Shown here: piece after piece, positions 1 through 5,775 of the stretch
How positions within the stretch are numbered: position 1 is the first letter of the stretch
Layout of the letters: each line of letters opens with the position of its first letter
Assembly: GCA_030038595.1 (NCBI GenBank)
Contig: JASHSW010000074.1
Coordinates: forward strand, 1-6,875
Length of the DNA: 6,875 nucleotides
DNA from: Methylovirgula sp.
GTDB taxonomy: Bacteria > Pseudomonadota > Alphaproteobacteria > Rhizobiales > Beijerinckiaceae
Direction: 5' to 3'
Notes under the pieces: generated by a model
Seen by the model: only the letters and a program-made list of their open reading frames with translations
Database searches by the model: none
Told to the model about the DNA's origin: nothing
Position numbers and translations under genes: made by a program

Positions 1-1194
1 CCGGCCTACGACGTCGCGCCTGTCGATCTTGAGGCTCAGAACACCTACATCGGCGTCTATGTGCTCGACAGTTTCGACATCACCGATAGATTGTCGCTGC
101 ACGCCGGGGCGCGCTTCAACGACGCGCAAATCAGTATCGCCAATCAGCTTGGCGAGCCTTACGCCGCAGTCTCTCAGGCGGCCGGCACGTACTCGCAACT
201 GAACGCGAGCCAGAATTTCGACCGGATCAATCCAGTCGTCGGCGCGACCTTCAAGATCACGCCGGACATTGCCGCCTACGCCAGCTATTCGGAAGCCAAC
301 CGCGCCCCGACGCCGCTTGAGCTCGGCTGTTCGAGCTCGAGCAACCCGTGCATGATCGACAATTTCCTGGTCGCCGATCCGCCCCTGCAGCAGGTTGTGG
401 CACGCACAGTCGAAGCCGGCTTCAAGGGCAGCAATGCAATTGCTTGGTCATGGGCGCCCGGCCGGCTCGACTGGAGCGTCTCCGGCTATAGAACTGCCAA
501 TGAAAACGACATTTATGCCGTGGCTTCCCCCGTGACAGGCTTTGGCTATTACCAAAACATCCCGCTAACATTGCGGCAAGGCGTCGATATCTCCGCCGCT
601 TACACCACCGACAGGTGGGACGCTTACATCAACTATTCCTATATCAATGCAATATTTGCATCGTCGGCGAACATCTCGTCTCCCAACAATCCGAATGATA
701 ACTGCACTTCTGCCGACGGCAGCACGACCTTCGAGTGCGTTACCTACGGCGACAATATACCCGGAATACCAAACCATAAGGTCAAGTTCGGCGTCGACTA
801 TGAAGTTCTGCCCGGCTGGAAGGTCGGCGGCGATGTCGTCTATCGTTCAAGCCAGTATTATTATGGCGACGAGATCAACTCGCTGCCGCAAATCTCCGGC
901 TTCGCGACGCTCGATCTGCGCACGTCCTATCAGATCACCAAGAACATCCAGGTCTATGGCTTGATCAACAACGCGCTCGACTATCGCGGCGCGACTTACG
1001 GCACGCTCTACGAGACCGGCTCGACGATGTACGATTCGGGGTGCATGACCTGCGCCAGCGGTCCGGTCCCCGGGCTCTTCTCGTCAACCGATCCCCGCGC
1101 CATCACCATCGCGCCGCCGCTCGAAGCCTTCGTCGGCGTCAAGGTCACGTTCGACGCGCCGCCGCCGGCCCCGGCGCTCATGGCCAAATATTGA
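1..1194 (+). CDS. TonB-dependent outer-membrane receptor, C-terminal part (5'-truncated by window edge)
   Basis: The frame is open from base 1 and the first possible start (GTG at 61) lies inside the barrel, so the gene begins upstream of the window; 397 residues are visible. The fragment has the alternating aromatic/polar strands and long loops of a TonB-dependent receptor barrel. It includes the signature stretch around APTPLELGC, then ADPPLQQVVARTVEAG, and the late IPGIPNHK and INNALDYRG segments typical of the family C-terminus. Such receptors import siderophores, haem, cobalamin or other large ligands across the outer membrane using TonB energy; the ligand cannot be told because the plug and N-terminus are missing. 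Three cysteine pairs (visible residues 110/117, 234/246 and 348/351) sit in loop-like segments. The canonical terminal aromatic (Phe in KVTF) is followed by a 13-residue Pro/Ala-rich tail. The family call is firm; substrate is unknown. Confidence 0.93.
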   Translation, partial: PAYDVAPVDLEAQNTYIGVYVLDSFDITDRLSLHAGARFNDAQISIANQLGEPYAAVSQAAGTYSQLNASQNFDRINPVVGATFKITPDIAAYASYSEANRAPTPLELGCSSSSNPCMIDNFLVADPPLQQVVARTVEAGFKGSNAIAWSWAPGRLDWSVSGYRTANENDIYAVASPVTGFGYYQNIPLTLRQGVDISAAYTTDRWDAYINYSYINAIFASSANISSPNNPNDNCTSADGSTTFECVTYGDNIPGIPNHKVKFGVDYEVLPGWKVGGDVVYRSSQYYYGDEINSLPQISGFATLDLRTSYQITKNIQVYGLINNALDYRGATYGTLYETGSTMYDSGCMTCASGPVPGLFSSTDPRAITIAPPLEAFVGVKVTFDAPPPAPALMAKY

Positions 1195-1218
1195 GCTGCC
1201 CCATTTCGATCTTAAGGC

Positions 1219-1245
1219 CGGCGGATTTCCCGCCGATCTTTCTTT
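1219..1245 (+). terminator. Intrinsic terminator of the TonB-dependent receptor gene
   Basis: A perfect 6-bp GC stem (CGGCGG at 1219-1224 with CCGCCG at 1230-1235) encloses a 5-base loop and is followed by the T-rich run ATCTTTCTTT. It lies 25 bases after the receptor stop codon and before the convergent kinase gene. The T run is interrupted by C, so strength is moderate. Confidence 0.65.
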
Positions 1246-1291
1246 GGGGCGATATGCCGGCTTATCGGCACGTCTTGCGTAGTTGCGGACG

Positions 1292-2665
1292 CTAGGTCGG
1301 CGCCAAGACCAGATGGTCGGCTCGCGCGAACGGGAAGACCGCTTCGATGCATGTTCCTTTTCCGTTGCGCGGCGTGATGCTAAGGTGGCCGCCGCAAGCC
1401 CGCACTCTTTCGTGCATCCCGGTTAGGCCCAAGCCTCTTTCGAATCTCTCCGGAATGCCGATCCCGTTGTCTTCCACCCTGACCCGCAATCCGCTCTTGA
1501 CTTCCTCTCCAGATTCCGAATCGCTGGTAATCCAATCTACACTCACGTTGGCGTGCGACGCGCCGGCATGGCGGAACACGTTGGTGAGCCCCTCCTGTAC
1601 GACGCGATATACCGCGAGGCTGAGGTTCTCGTCGATGGTGGCGAAATCATCCGAGGTCTCGAGCGAGACCTCGATTTCAGGATGCGCCGCGCGCCACGAG
1701 CCAATCAATGTGCGCAGTGCTTCGCTGAGTCCCAGTTCGCCGAGGCCGGCGGGGCGCAGGCGTTGCAGCAAGCGCCGGAGAAGCGTCTGAATCGATTCGG
1801 CTTGCTCGCCGATCGCCGCCAAGGCTTTGCCGACATCGCCCGGGAGTCTCTCACACAGCGCGCTCACATTGGCGCGGATCGAGAAGAGGTGAGGCCCCAT
1901 TTCGTCGTGCAAATCGCGAGCGATCTGGGCGCGCTCCTCCTCCTGTACTTTCATGATCTGTTGGACGAGGCGGGTGTTCTCCGCGTTGACATTGGCGAGA
2001 TTGAGGGCGAGTCCGTTGAGTTTCTCGGAAATGTCGACGAGCTCCGGTGGCCCGCGCGGAACGACCTTGATTCCGGTGTCTCCGCCCGCCAGGCGCGTGA
2101 TGGCGTGGCCTATGTCGGTGAGCGGCTTGAGCGCCCACCCGACGAGCAAGAGAATGACCACGAATAAACAGATGAAAAAGCTGAACGCGGTGATCACGAT
2201 CGATCCGACTTCACCCCATATCTCGGCAACTTCGTCGCTTGGGTCGGCGGCGATGACGATGTCGCCGAAGTTTTGGCCATGAATGGTGGCCGGAACGATC
2301 GTCAGGCTCGGCTGCGGTTCGAAAAGACGCACGAACCAGAGGGGCGGTCCGTTCGGATCGGGATAAGTGATGATCGGCATCGAGAGAGCTTCGGCTTCGT
2401 TCGCGGTAACGAAGATCCGCACGTGTCGCAAATTCTGCAGGTCCAAGAGGAGGCGCCGCAGCGGCGGTCCGGGATCCGGCGTTTCCTGCAGGCTCGCTAG
2501 CGCGGTCTCGATCAGCTCTCGCGCCAAACGCGCGTCAGTCTCGCTCTCGGCGCGTACGCGCGGGCCGGCGTTCCAGGCGATGAAGGCGATGTTGGCCAGA
2601 AGACAAATGGAAAGCAGCGCACCGAGCAAAATGTTCAAACGTGCCCGCAAGGAAAGTGATCGCAT
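1292..2665 (-). CDS. Membrane sensor histidine kinase, NarL/UhpB class (HAMP - HisKA_3 - HATPase)
   Basis: This 457-residue protein senses a signal and autophosphorylates to drive a partner response regulator, presumably the divergent gene at 2883. In order it shows a transmembrane helix at about 11-33, a periplasmic sensor segment at about 35-150, a second helix at about 155-178, HAMP at about 177-230, a HisKA_3 dimerisation region with H-box RDLHDEMG (phosphoacceptor His253), and an HATPase domain. The HATPase carries an N-box-like segment at 353-367 (YRVVQEGLTNVFRHA), a G1 box DNGIG at 399-403 and a G2 box GLGLTGM at 411-417. All catalytic boxes look intact. The periplasmic part resembles the LapD/MoxY-type N-terminal domain, a tentative match made by eye. 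The ATG at 2663-2665 is preceded by a GGAGA ribosome site (2674-2678) with about 9 bases spacing. The gene converges on the TonB-dependent receptor gene. The input signal cannot be read from the sequence. Confidence 0.93.
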   Translation of the reverse strand: MRSLSLRARLNILLGALLSICLLANIAFIAWNAGPRVRAESETDARLARELIETALASLQETPDPGPPLRRLLLDLQNLRHVRIFVTANEAEALSMPIITYPDPNGPPLWFVRLFEPQPSLTIVPATIHGQNFGDIVIAADPSDEVAEIWGEVGSIVITAFSFFICLFVVILLLVGWALKPLTDIGHAITRLAGGDTGIKVVPRGPPELVDISEKLNGLALNLANVNAENTRLVQQIMKVQEEERAQIARDLHDEMGPHLFSIRANVSALCERLPGDVGKALAAIGEQAESIQTLLRRLLQRLRPAGLGELGLSEALRTLIGSWRAAHPEIEVSLETSDDFATIDENLSLAVYRVVQEGLTNVFRHAGASHANVSVDWITSDSESGEEVKSGLRVRVEDNGIGIPERFERGLGLTGMHERVRACGGHLSITPRNGKGTCIEAVFPFARADHLVLAPT

Positions 2666-2882
2666 CGTCGGCGTCTCCGCGACGTAAGTTTACCGGGCTT
2701 GCCGCCACTCTGCCAGTCCGAGCCTTTTGCATTCAGGAACAAATCCAAAGACGACCGGGAACATCTCGCAATTCAGCGGGCCGGGCAAGGTCGATAACGC
2801 GTCTGATTGCAAAGACTTATTGACAGTAACCTAGCGCGCGCGACAAATGCCGGAAACGCACCGGACTGGCAGGGAAGGAGTC
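2666..2882. promoter_or_regulatory. Divergent control region between kinase and response regulator genes
   Basis: The 217-bp gap serves both divergent genes. On the plus strand a perfect TTGACA (2820-2825) stands 17 bases before ACAAAT (2843-2848), a weak -10; initiation near 2855 would give a short leader before the regulator ATG at 2883. An imperfect inverted repeat (GCAATTCAG at 2768-2776 with CTGATTGC at 2803-2810) and two CAAAGAC direct repeats (2746-2752 and 2810-2816) lie upstream and could be regulator-binding sites. No convincing promoter was seen for the kinase strand. The -35 match is observed; its function is inferred. Confidence 0.45.
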
Positions 2883-3503
2883 ATGCAAGTTCTTGTAGTC
2901 GACGATCACCCAGTGATTATCTCCGGATGCCGCGCGATGCTCGCGTCTTACGACGACATCGCAGTACTCGATGCGCCCGACGCCGAGCACGCCTACGAAC
3001 GCTATGTGGCGGCGCGACCCGACGTCGTGGTGATCGACGTCAATCTTCCGGGCATTTCGGGATTTTTGCTGACGCAACGCATTCTGCATTACGATCCCGC
3101 CGCGCGCGTCGTCATCTTCACAATGAACGACGACCCGATCTTCGCCGCGCGGGCAATCGAAACCGGAGCGAAGGGTTATATCGGCAAATGCGAAGATCCT
3201 GCCAAGTTCGTTGCCGCGATCCGGGCGGTTGCGGCGGGACAAACATTTCTATTGCCCGAGGTCGCGCAGAAGTTGGCCTTTCTCGATCCTGGGCGGCGCG
3301 GCGACGTGATCAACGGTCTCAATCCGCGCGAACTTGAGATCCTGCGCCTGCTGCGCAGCGGCAAGAGCATGGCCGAGATCGCCGGGGTGATCAACGTATC
3401 CTACAAGACGGTCGCCAATAGCTGCGCGATCCTGAAGCGCAAACTCGGCGCCCGCACGCCGCTCGACTTGGTGCGCATCGCGGTCGAAAACAAGCTCGCC
3501 TGA
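2883..3503 (+). CDS. Response regulator, NarL/FixJ family (REC + LuxR-type HTH)
   Basis: This 206-residue DNA-binding regulator is probably phosphorylated by the divergent kinase, whose HisKA_3 class normally pairs with NarL-type regulators. The receiver domain (1-118) has the acidic pair Asp7/Asp8 (VDDHP), phosphoacceptor Asp52 (VVIDVNLPG), the switch residue Thr80 and the conserved Lys102 (GYIGK). A linker leads to a LuxR-type helix-turn-helix at about 145-203 with the hallmark NPRELEILRLL, GKSMAEIAGVINVSYKTV and LKRKLGA segments. I chose ATG 2883 because the receiver fold begins right there (MQVLVVDDHP) and a purine-rich AGGGAAGGAG precedes it, the AGGGA part giving 7 bases spacing. The ATG at 2847 would add 12 unrelated residues, has no ribosome site and overlaps the likely -10. 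Target genes are unknown; self-regulation of the shared upstream region is plausible. Confidence 0.93.
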   Translation: MQVLVVDDHPVIISGCRAMLASYDDIAVLDAPDAEHAYERYVAARPDVVVIDVNLPGISGFLLTQRILHYDPAARVVIFTMNDDPIFAARAIETGAKGYIGKCEDPAKFVAAIRAVAAGQTFLLPEVAQKLAFLDPGRRGDVINGLNPRELEILRLLRSGKSMAEIAGVINVSYKTVANSCAILKRKLGARTPLDLVRIAVENKLA

Positions 3504-3512
3504 CCAGGCACC

Positions 3513-3545
3513 AAAAAAAGCAGGATGGCCCGAGCCATCCTGCTT
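3513..3545 (-). terminator. Strong intrinsic terminator (minus strand; possibly bidirectional)
   Basis: A perfect 12-bp stem (3518-3529 with 3534-3545) closes a 4-base loop. Read on the minus strand it runs into a T tract (the complement of the A run at 3513-3519), the classic Rho-independent layout, and it starts 20 bases past the stop of the Gly/Tyr-rich gene. On the plus strand it follows the response-regulator stop by 14 bases but is trailed only by TTCACG, so it may stop that transcript too, less efficiently. Confidence 0.88.
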
Positions 3546-3564
3546 CACGTTCGGCGAGCCTCGC

Positions 3565-3891
3565 TCACCACCAATCGTGGTATCCGCTATAGGGTCCGTA
3601 GCCATAACCGTAAGGGCCGTAATTATAGCCATACGGACCGTAGCCGTAAGGACCGTAGCCGTAAGGATACCCGGTGGCTGCGGCAGCGGCGCCGCCGACG
3701 ATCCCGGCCGCCGCCCCTACAGCTGCGCCGACCGGCCCCGGCCCATAGCGATGGTAATACCCATAATGGTGGTAATGGTGATGCAACATCCGAGTTTGAA
3801 GGGTCGCGGCAGAAGCTGTACCGGCGATGGCTAGCGCGAATGCTCCAGCCAGAGCCAAGCCGGCCGATCTTTTCAAGGTGTCGTGCGACAT
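3565..3891 (-). CDS. Small secreted His/Gly/Tyr-rich low-complexity protein, function unknown
   Basis: The product has 108 residues. Residues 1-28 are a clear Sec signal peptide: Lys7/Arg8, a hydrophobic Leu/Ala-rich core, and likely cleavage at ASA|A after residue 28. The mature chain has a histidine-rich segment (37-47, starting HHHYHHY), a Gly/Ala-rich middle (55-74) resembling a glycine-zipper helix, and a C-terminal Gly-Pro-Tyr array of repeated GPYGY units (75-104) ending in HDWW. No catalytic domain is visible. An ideal AAGGAGG ribosome site lies 7 bases before the ATG, and a strong terminator follows, so this is a well-expressed monocistronic gene. Export to the periplasm or envelope is inferred. 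The His cluster might bind metal and the aromatic array might mediate surface or matrix assembly, but neither is demonstrated. Similar short Gly/Tyr-rich exported proteins occur in Rhizobiales without assigned function. Confidence 0.85.
   Translation of the reverse strand: MSHDTLKRSAGLALAGAFALAIAGTASAATLQTRMLHHHYHHYGYYHRYGPGPVGAAVGAAAGIVGGAAAAATGYPYGYGPYGYGPYGYNYGPYGYGYGPYSGYHDWW
3596..3664 (-). repeat. Degenerate 15-bp tandem repeats coding for GPYGY units
   Basis: Two perfect adjacent copies of GGACCGTAGCCGTAA (3635-3649 and 3650-3664, plus-strand reading) are flanked by degenerate relatives down to about 3596. They encode the Gly-Pro-Tyr-Gly-Tyr array of the small secreted protein. Such in-frame repeats can expand or contract by slippage or recombination. 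Confidence 0.85.
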
Positions 3892-3898
3892 TCCAATT

Positions 3899-3905
3899 CC
3901 TCCTT
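3899..3905 (-). promoter_or_regulatory. Strong ribosome binding site of the Gly/Tyr-rich gene
   Basis: On the minus strand this reads AAGGAGG, a perfect anti-16S match, 7 bases before the ATG at 3889-3891. It fixes the start codon and suggests high translation. Confidence 0.88.
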
Positions 3906-3931
3906 GCTTTCAGACTGCGTCGCCGCGTCTC

Positions 3932-3956
3932 GACGTCGGCTTTACGGTTCGGTTCC
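3932..3956 (-). promoter_or_regulatory. Candidate EcfG-type (general stress sigma) promoter, proximal copy
   Basis: On the minus strand GGAAC (3956-3952) is followed after exactly 16 bases by CGTC (3935-3932). The alphaproteobacterial EcfG consensus is GGAAC-N16/17-CGTT, so only the last -10 base differs. It is correctly placed to start a short leader ahead of the AAGGAGG site. Both elements are short, so this is suggestive only. Confidence 0.4.
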
Positions 3957-3986
3957 CGCCGGACCGCGAGCAGTCGTTGAAGGGCA

Positions 3987-4011
3987 TACGCCACAGATCC
4001 GGAATCGTTCC
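3987..4011 (-). promoter_or_regulatory. Candidate EcfG-type promoter, distal copy
   Basis: A second minus-strand GGAAC (4011-4007) is followed after 16 bases by CGTA (3990-3987), again one base off the -10 consensus. It lies 55 bp upstream of the proximal candidate and its -35 is part of the palindrome GGAATCGTTCC (4001-4011). It may be a tandem promoter or a chance match. Confidence 0.3.
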
Positions 4012-4046
4012 ATCCGCGCCTGCGCCGTGAACCAGGCGCAAGCGCG

Positions 4047-4064
4047 GCGCGAAGAAACTCGCGC
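4047..4064 (-). terminator. Possible weak terminator hairpin after the dehydrogenase gene
   Basis: A 6-bp stem (GCGCGA at 4047-4052 with TCGCGC at 4059-4064) with a 6-base loop begins 11 bases beyond the dehydrogenase stop. A second small hairpin (4021-4026 with 4035-4040) follows. Neither has a T tract on the minus strand, so termination here may be Rho-dependent or readthrough may occur toward the Gly/Tyr-rich gene. Confidence 0.3.
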
Positions 4065-4075
4065 GTGGCAGCGGG

Positions 4076-5026
4076 TTATTCGAGCACGACGTTCTGCGGC
4101 TTGCCGGCGACCCAAGCTTCGATGTTGTCGACGAGCTGATTGGCAAGCGCCGTCATTGCCTCGACGCTCGCCCAGGCGACATGCGGCGTGATGATCAGGT
4201 TCGGTAGATCGGCGTCGAGCAGAACGTTGCCATTCTTCGGCGGCTCGATGCTCAAGACGTCGAATCCGGCGCCGCCGATTTCGCCGCTTTTCAGCGCGTC
4301 GACGAGCGCTTTCTCGTCGACCAGGCCGCCGCGCGCGGTATTGATGAGGATCGCATCCTTTTTCATCTTCTTGAATTCGGCCGTGCCGATCATGTTGCGC
4401 GTTCCTTCCGTCAAGGGGCAATGCAGCGAGACGATGTCGCTTTGCGCGAGAATCGTGTCGAGATCGACCTTGCCGGGGAAATCAAAGACGTCGGTCGCGA
4501 TCACCTTCATGCCGAACGCGCTCGCCCTGGCGCCGACCGACCTGCCAAGCGCACCGTAGCCGACGATGCCCAGCGTCGAGCCGGTGATGTCGCGGATCGG
4601 ATGATCGAAGTAACAGAATTGATTGATCGTCTGCCATTTGCCGCGTCGTACGTCGAGCACGTAGGGCACGAGGCTGCGGCGCAGCGCGAAGATCAAGGCC
4701 AGCGTATGTTCCGGCACGGTGTTGACCGCATAGTTACGGATGTTGGAAACCGTGATGCCGTGCGCCTTGCAATAGACCTTGTCTACGCAGTCGGTCCCGG
4801 TGGCGGCGACTGCGATCAGCTTCAGGCTCGGCAGCTTCTCGAGGCTCGGCACCCGCATCGGCACTTTGTTGATGATGGCGATTGCGGCATCGGCCAATCG
4901 CCCGACGACCTGATCGGCGGAGGTCTCGAGATATTCTTTGTAGGTGTGCGGGAACTTCGGTTCCCGCACCGAGACACCGATCGTCGCGCGATCGAGGAAG
5001 ACAATATTAAACGGTTTGTCGGACAC
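4076..5026 (-). CDS. NAD-dependent D-2-hydroxyacid dehydrogenase (hydroxypyruvate reductase/glycerate dehydrogenase type)
   Basis: The cytosolic enzyme interconverts a 2-keto acid and its D-2-hydroxy acid with NAD(H). By resemblance to methylotroph-type hydroxypyruvate reductases the likely substrate pair is hydroxypyruvate/D-glycerate, but this is inferred. With the GTG start it has 316 residues, normal for the family. The substrate domain includes INKVPMR (52-58) and the LIAVAATGTD loop (70-79). The Rossmann motif GYGALG (156-161) has an acidic residue after strand 2 (Asp179), which favours NAD over NADP. The catalytic Arg232 (NTARGGLVDE), Glu261 (EPP) and His282 (TPHVAWAS) are all present. 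I chose GTG at 5024-5026 because GGAGG lies 7 bases upstream and the homologous fold starts here; the in-frame start at 5077 would add 17 atypical residues. It stands alone, divergent from the DUF892 gene. In methylotrophs this activity belongs to the serine cycle, but no other serine-cycle gene is in view. Confidence 0.93.
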   Translation of the reverse strand: MSDKPFNIVFLDRATIGVSVREPKFPHTYKEYLETSADQVVGRLADAAIAIINKVPMRVPSLEKLPSLKLIAVAATGTDCVDKVYCKAHGITVSNIRNYAVNTVPEHTLALIFALRRSLVPYVLDVRRGKWQTINQFCYFDHPIRDITGSTLGIVGYGALGRSVGARASAFGMKVIATDVFDFPGKVDLDTILAQSDIVSLHCPLTEGTRNMIGTAEFKKMKKDAILINTARGGLVDEKALVDALKSGEIGGAGFDVLSIEPPKNGNVLLDADLPNLIITPHVAWASVEAMTALANQLVDNIEAWVAGKPQNVVLE

Positions 5027-5033
5027 GAGCGCC

Positions 5034-5038
5034 CCTCC
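5034..5038 (-). promoter_or_regulatory. Ribosome binding site that decides the dehydrogenase GTG start
   Basis: Minus-strand GGAGG within a G-rich run lies 7 bases before GTG 5024-5026. The longer ORF's own start at 5077 would place this site inside the coding sequence. Confidence 0.8.
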
Positions 5039-5104
5039 CCTTTTTTCCTTCCTATTGGCGCTGCGCCCGCGCGTCAATGCGCGCCCGGATTGCCGTGCAA
5101 AGCT

Positions 5105-5165
5105 CTTGCCGGAGCCGCTTGGCCTTTATCCGCTCGGCCCCGCCGGCAAGGGAACACTTTTGCCG
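5105..5165. repeat. Inverted repeats of TTGCCGG beside the DUF892 promoter
   Basis: CTTGCCGG (5105-5112) and its exact complement CCGGCAAG (5143-5150) form an 8-bp inverted repeat with a 30-base centre that contains a further GCCG/CGGC pair. The right arm can instead pair with TTGCCG at 5160-5165, giving two mutually exclusive hairpins. The right arm abuts the candidate -35 at 5151. This could be an operator, a transcript structure for the divergent unit, or chance in GC-rich DNA. Confidence 0.45.
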
Positions 5166-5175
5166 TCGGTCGGTT
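5151..5175 (+). promoter_or_regulatory. Candidate EcfG-type (general stress sigma) promoter of the DUF892 gene
   Basis: GGAAC (5151-5155) is followed after 16 bases by GGTT (5172-5175), against the alphaproteobacterial EcfG consensus GGAAC-N16/17-CGTT; only the first -10 base differs. Initiation near 5182 would leave a leader of about 55 bases before ATG 5238. DUF892/YciF-type genes are commonly stress-sigma dependent, which supports the assignment. Functional status is inferred. Confidence 0.5.
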
Positions 5176-5237
5176 TGGTTAGCGGCGCGCACACTCTGAA
5201 CGGCGTTGCACACGTTCCTTAAACCTCGGAGCAGACC

Positions 5238-5741
5238 ATGGGTCTCTTCACCAAGGACATCAAGAACATGGATGATCTCTTCATCCATCAATTGAAGGAC
5301 ATCTATTACGCGGAGAAACGCATCGTCGGTACGTTGCCGAAGATGATCGACAAAGCGACCTCTTCGGAGTTGAAACAAGGCTTCGAAAAGCACCTCAACC
5401 AGACAAAGAACCACGTCAAACGTGTCGAGCAGGTTTTCGAGTTGCACGGCGTGGCCGCCGACACGGTCACCTGCCCGGCGATTGACGGCATCATCAGGGA
5501 AGCCGACGAGGTCGCCAGCGACGTCGACAATAAGAACGTACTCGATGCGGCGCTGATTGCCGCCGCGCAGGCGGTCGAACATTACGAAATCACCCGCTAC
5601 GGCACGCTGATCGCGTGGGCGAAGGAACTCGGCGCCGAGGACTGTGCGGACCTCCTCGATCAAAATCTCGAAGAAGAAAAGGAAGCCGACGAGAAACTGA
5701 CCCGCTTGGCCGAAAGCAGCATCAATCGCGCCGTCGCCTGA
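5238..5741 (+). CDS. DUF892/YciF-family ferritin-like stress protein
   Basis: The 167-residue cytosolic protein matches the DUF892 (YciF-like) family in length and pattern. It is a four-helix ferritin-like bundle with an N-terminal MDDLFIHQLKDIYYAEKRI segment (11-29), a second helix with KHLNQTKNHVKRVEQVFE (51-68), a third with QAVEHYEITRYGTL (111-124) and a Glu-rich fourth (143-155). Candidate metal ligands are Glu26, His59/Glu64, Glu114/Glu117 and Glu145-147, as expected for a di-iron-type bundle; the exact set was not modelled. Members are induced by osmotic, stationary-phase or general stress and their biochemical role is unsettled. A GGAG ribosome site (5228-5231) lies 6 bases before the ATG. 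An EcfG-like promoter is placed upstream, and the KGG-repeat stress gene follows on the same strand after about 420 bp, too far for a tight operon. Confidence 0.92.
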   Translation: MGLFTKDIKNMDDLFIHQLKDIYYAEKRIVGTLPKMIDKATSSELKQGFEKHLNQTKNHVKRVEQVFELHGVAADTVTCPAIDGIIREADEVASDVDNKNVLDAALIAAAQAVEHYEITRYGTLIAWAKELGAEDCADLLDQNLEEEKEADEKLTRLAESSINRAVA

Positions 5742-5775
5742 ACACGCCGAGCCCAAGACTATAAAGAGCCCGCAT

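Noticed and set aside
1553..2167. Plus-strand open frame of 204 codons inside the kinase gene
   Set aside because: It is a shadow of the histidine kinase H-box and HAMP region; no independent start signal.
2736..2780. GGAAC motifs (2736-2740 and 2758-2762) as stress promoters for the response regulator
   Set aside because: Neither has a CGTT-like -10 at 16-17 bases; the TTGACA at 2820 is a better candidate.
2847..2882. Upstream ATG as the start of the response regulator
   Set aside because: No ribosome site, 12 atypical leading residues, and overlap with the probable -10 element; the receiver domain starts at ATG 2883.
3596..3664. CRISPR-like or mobile repeat array
   Set aside because: The repeats are short, adjacent without spacers, and in frame inside a coding sequence.
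4421..5182. Plus-strand open frame of 253 codons opposite the dehydrogenase gene
   Set aside because: The opposite strand carries intact catalytic motifs; the translated antisense sequence is charged and low in recognisable structure.
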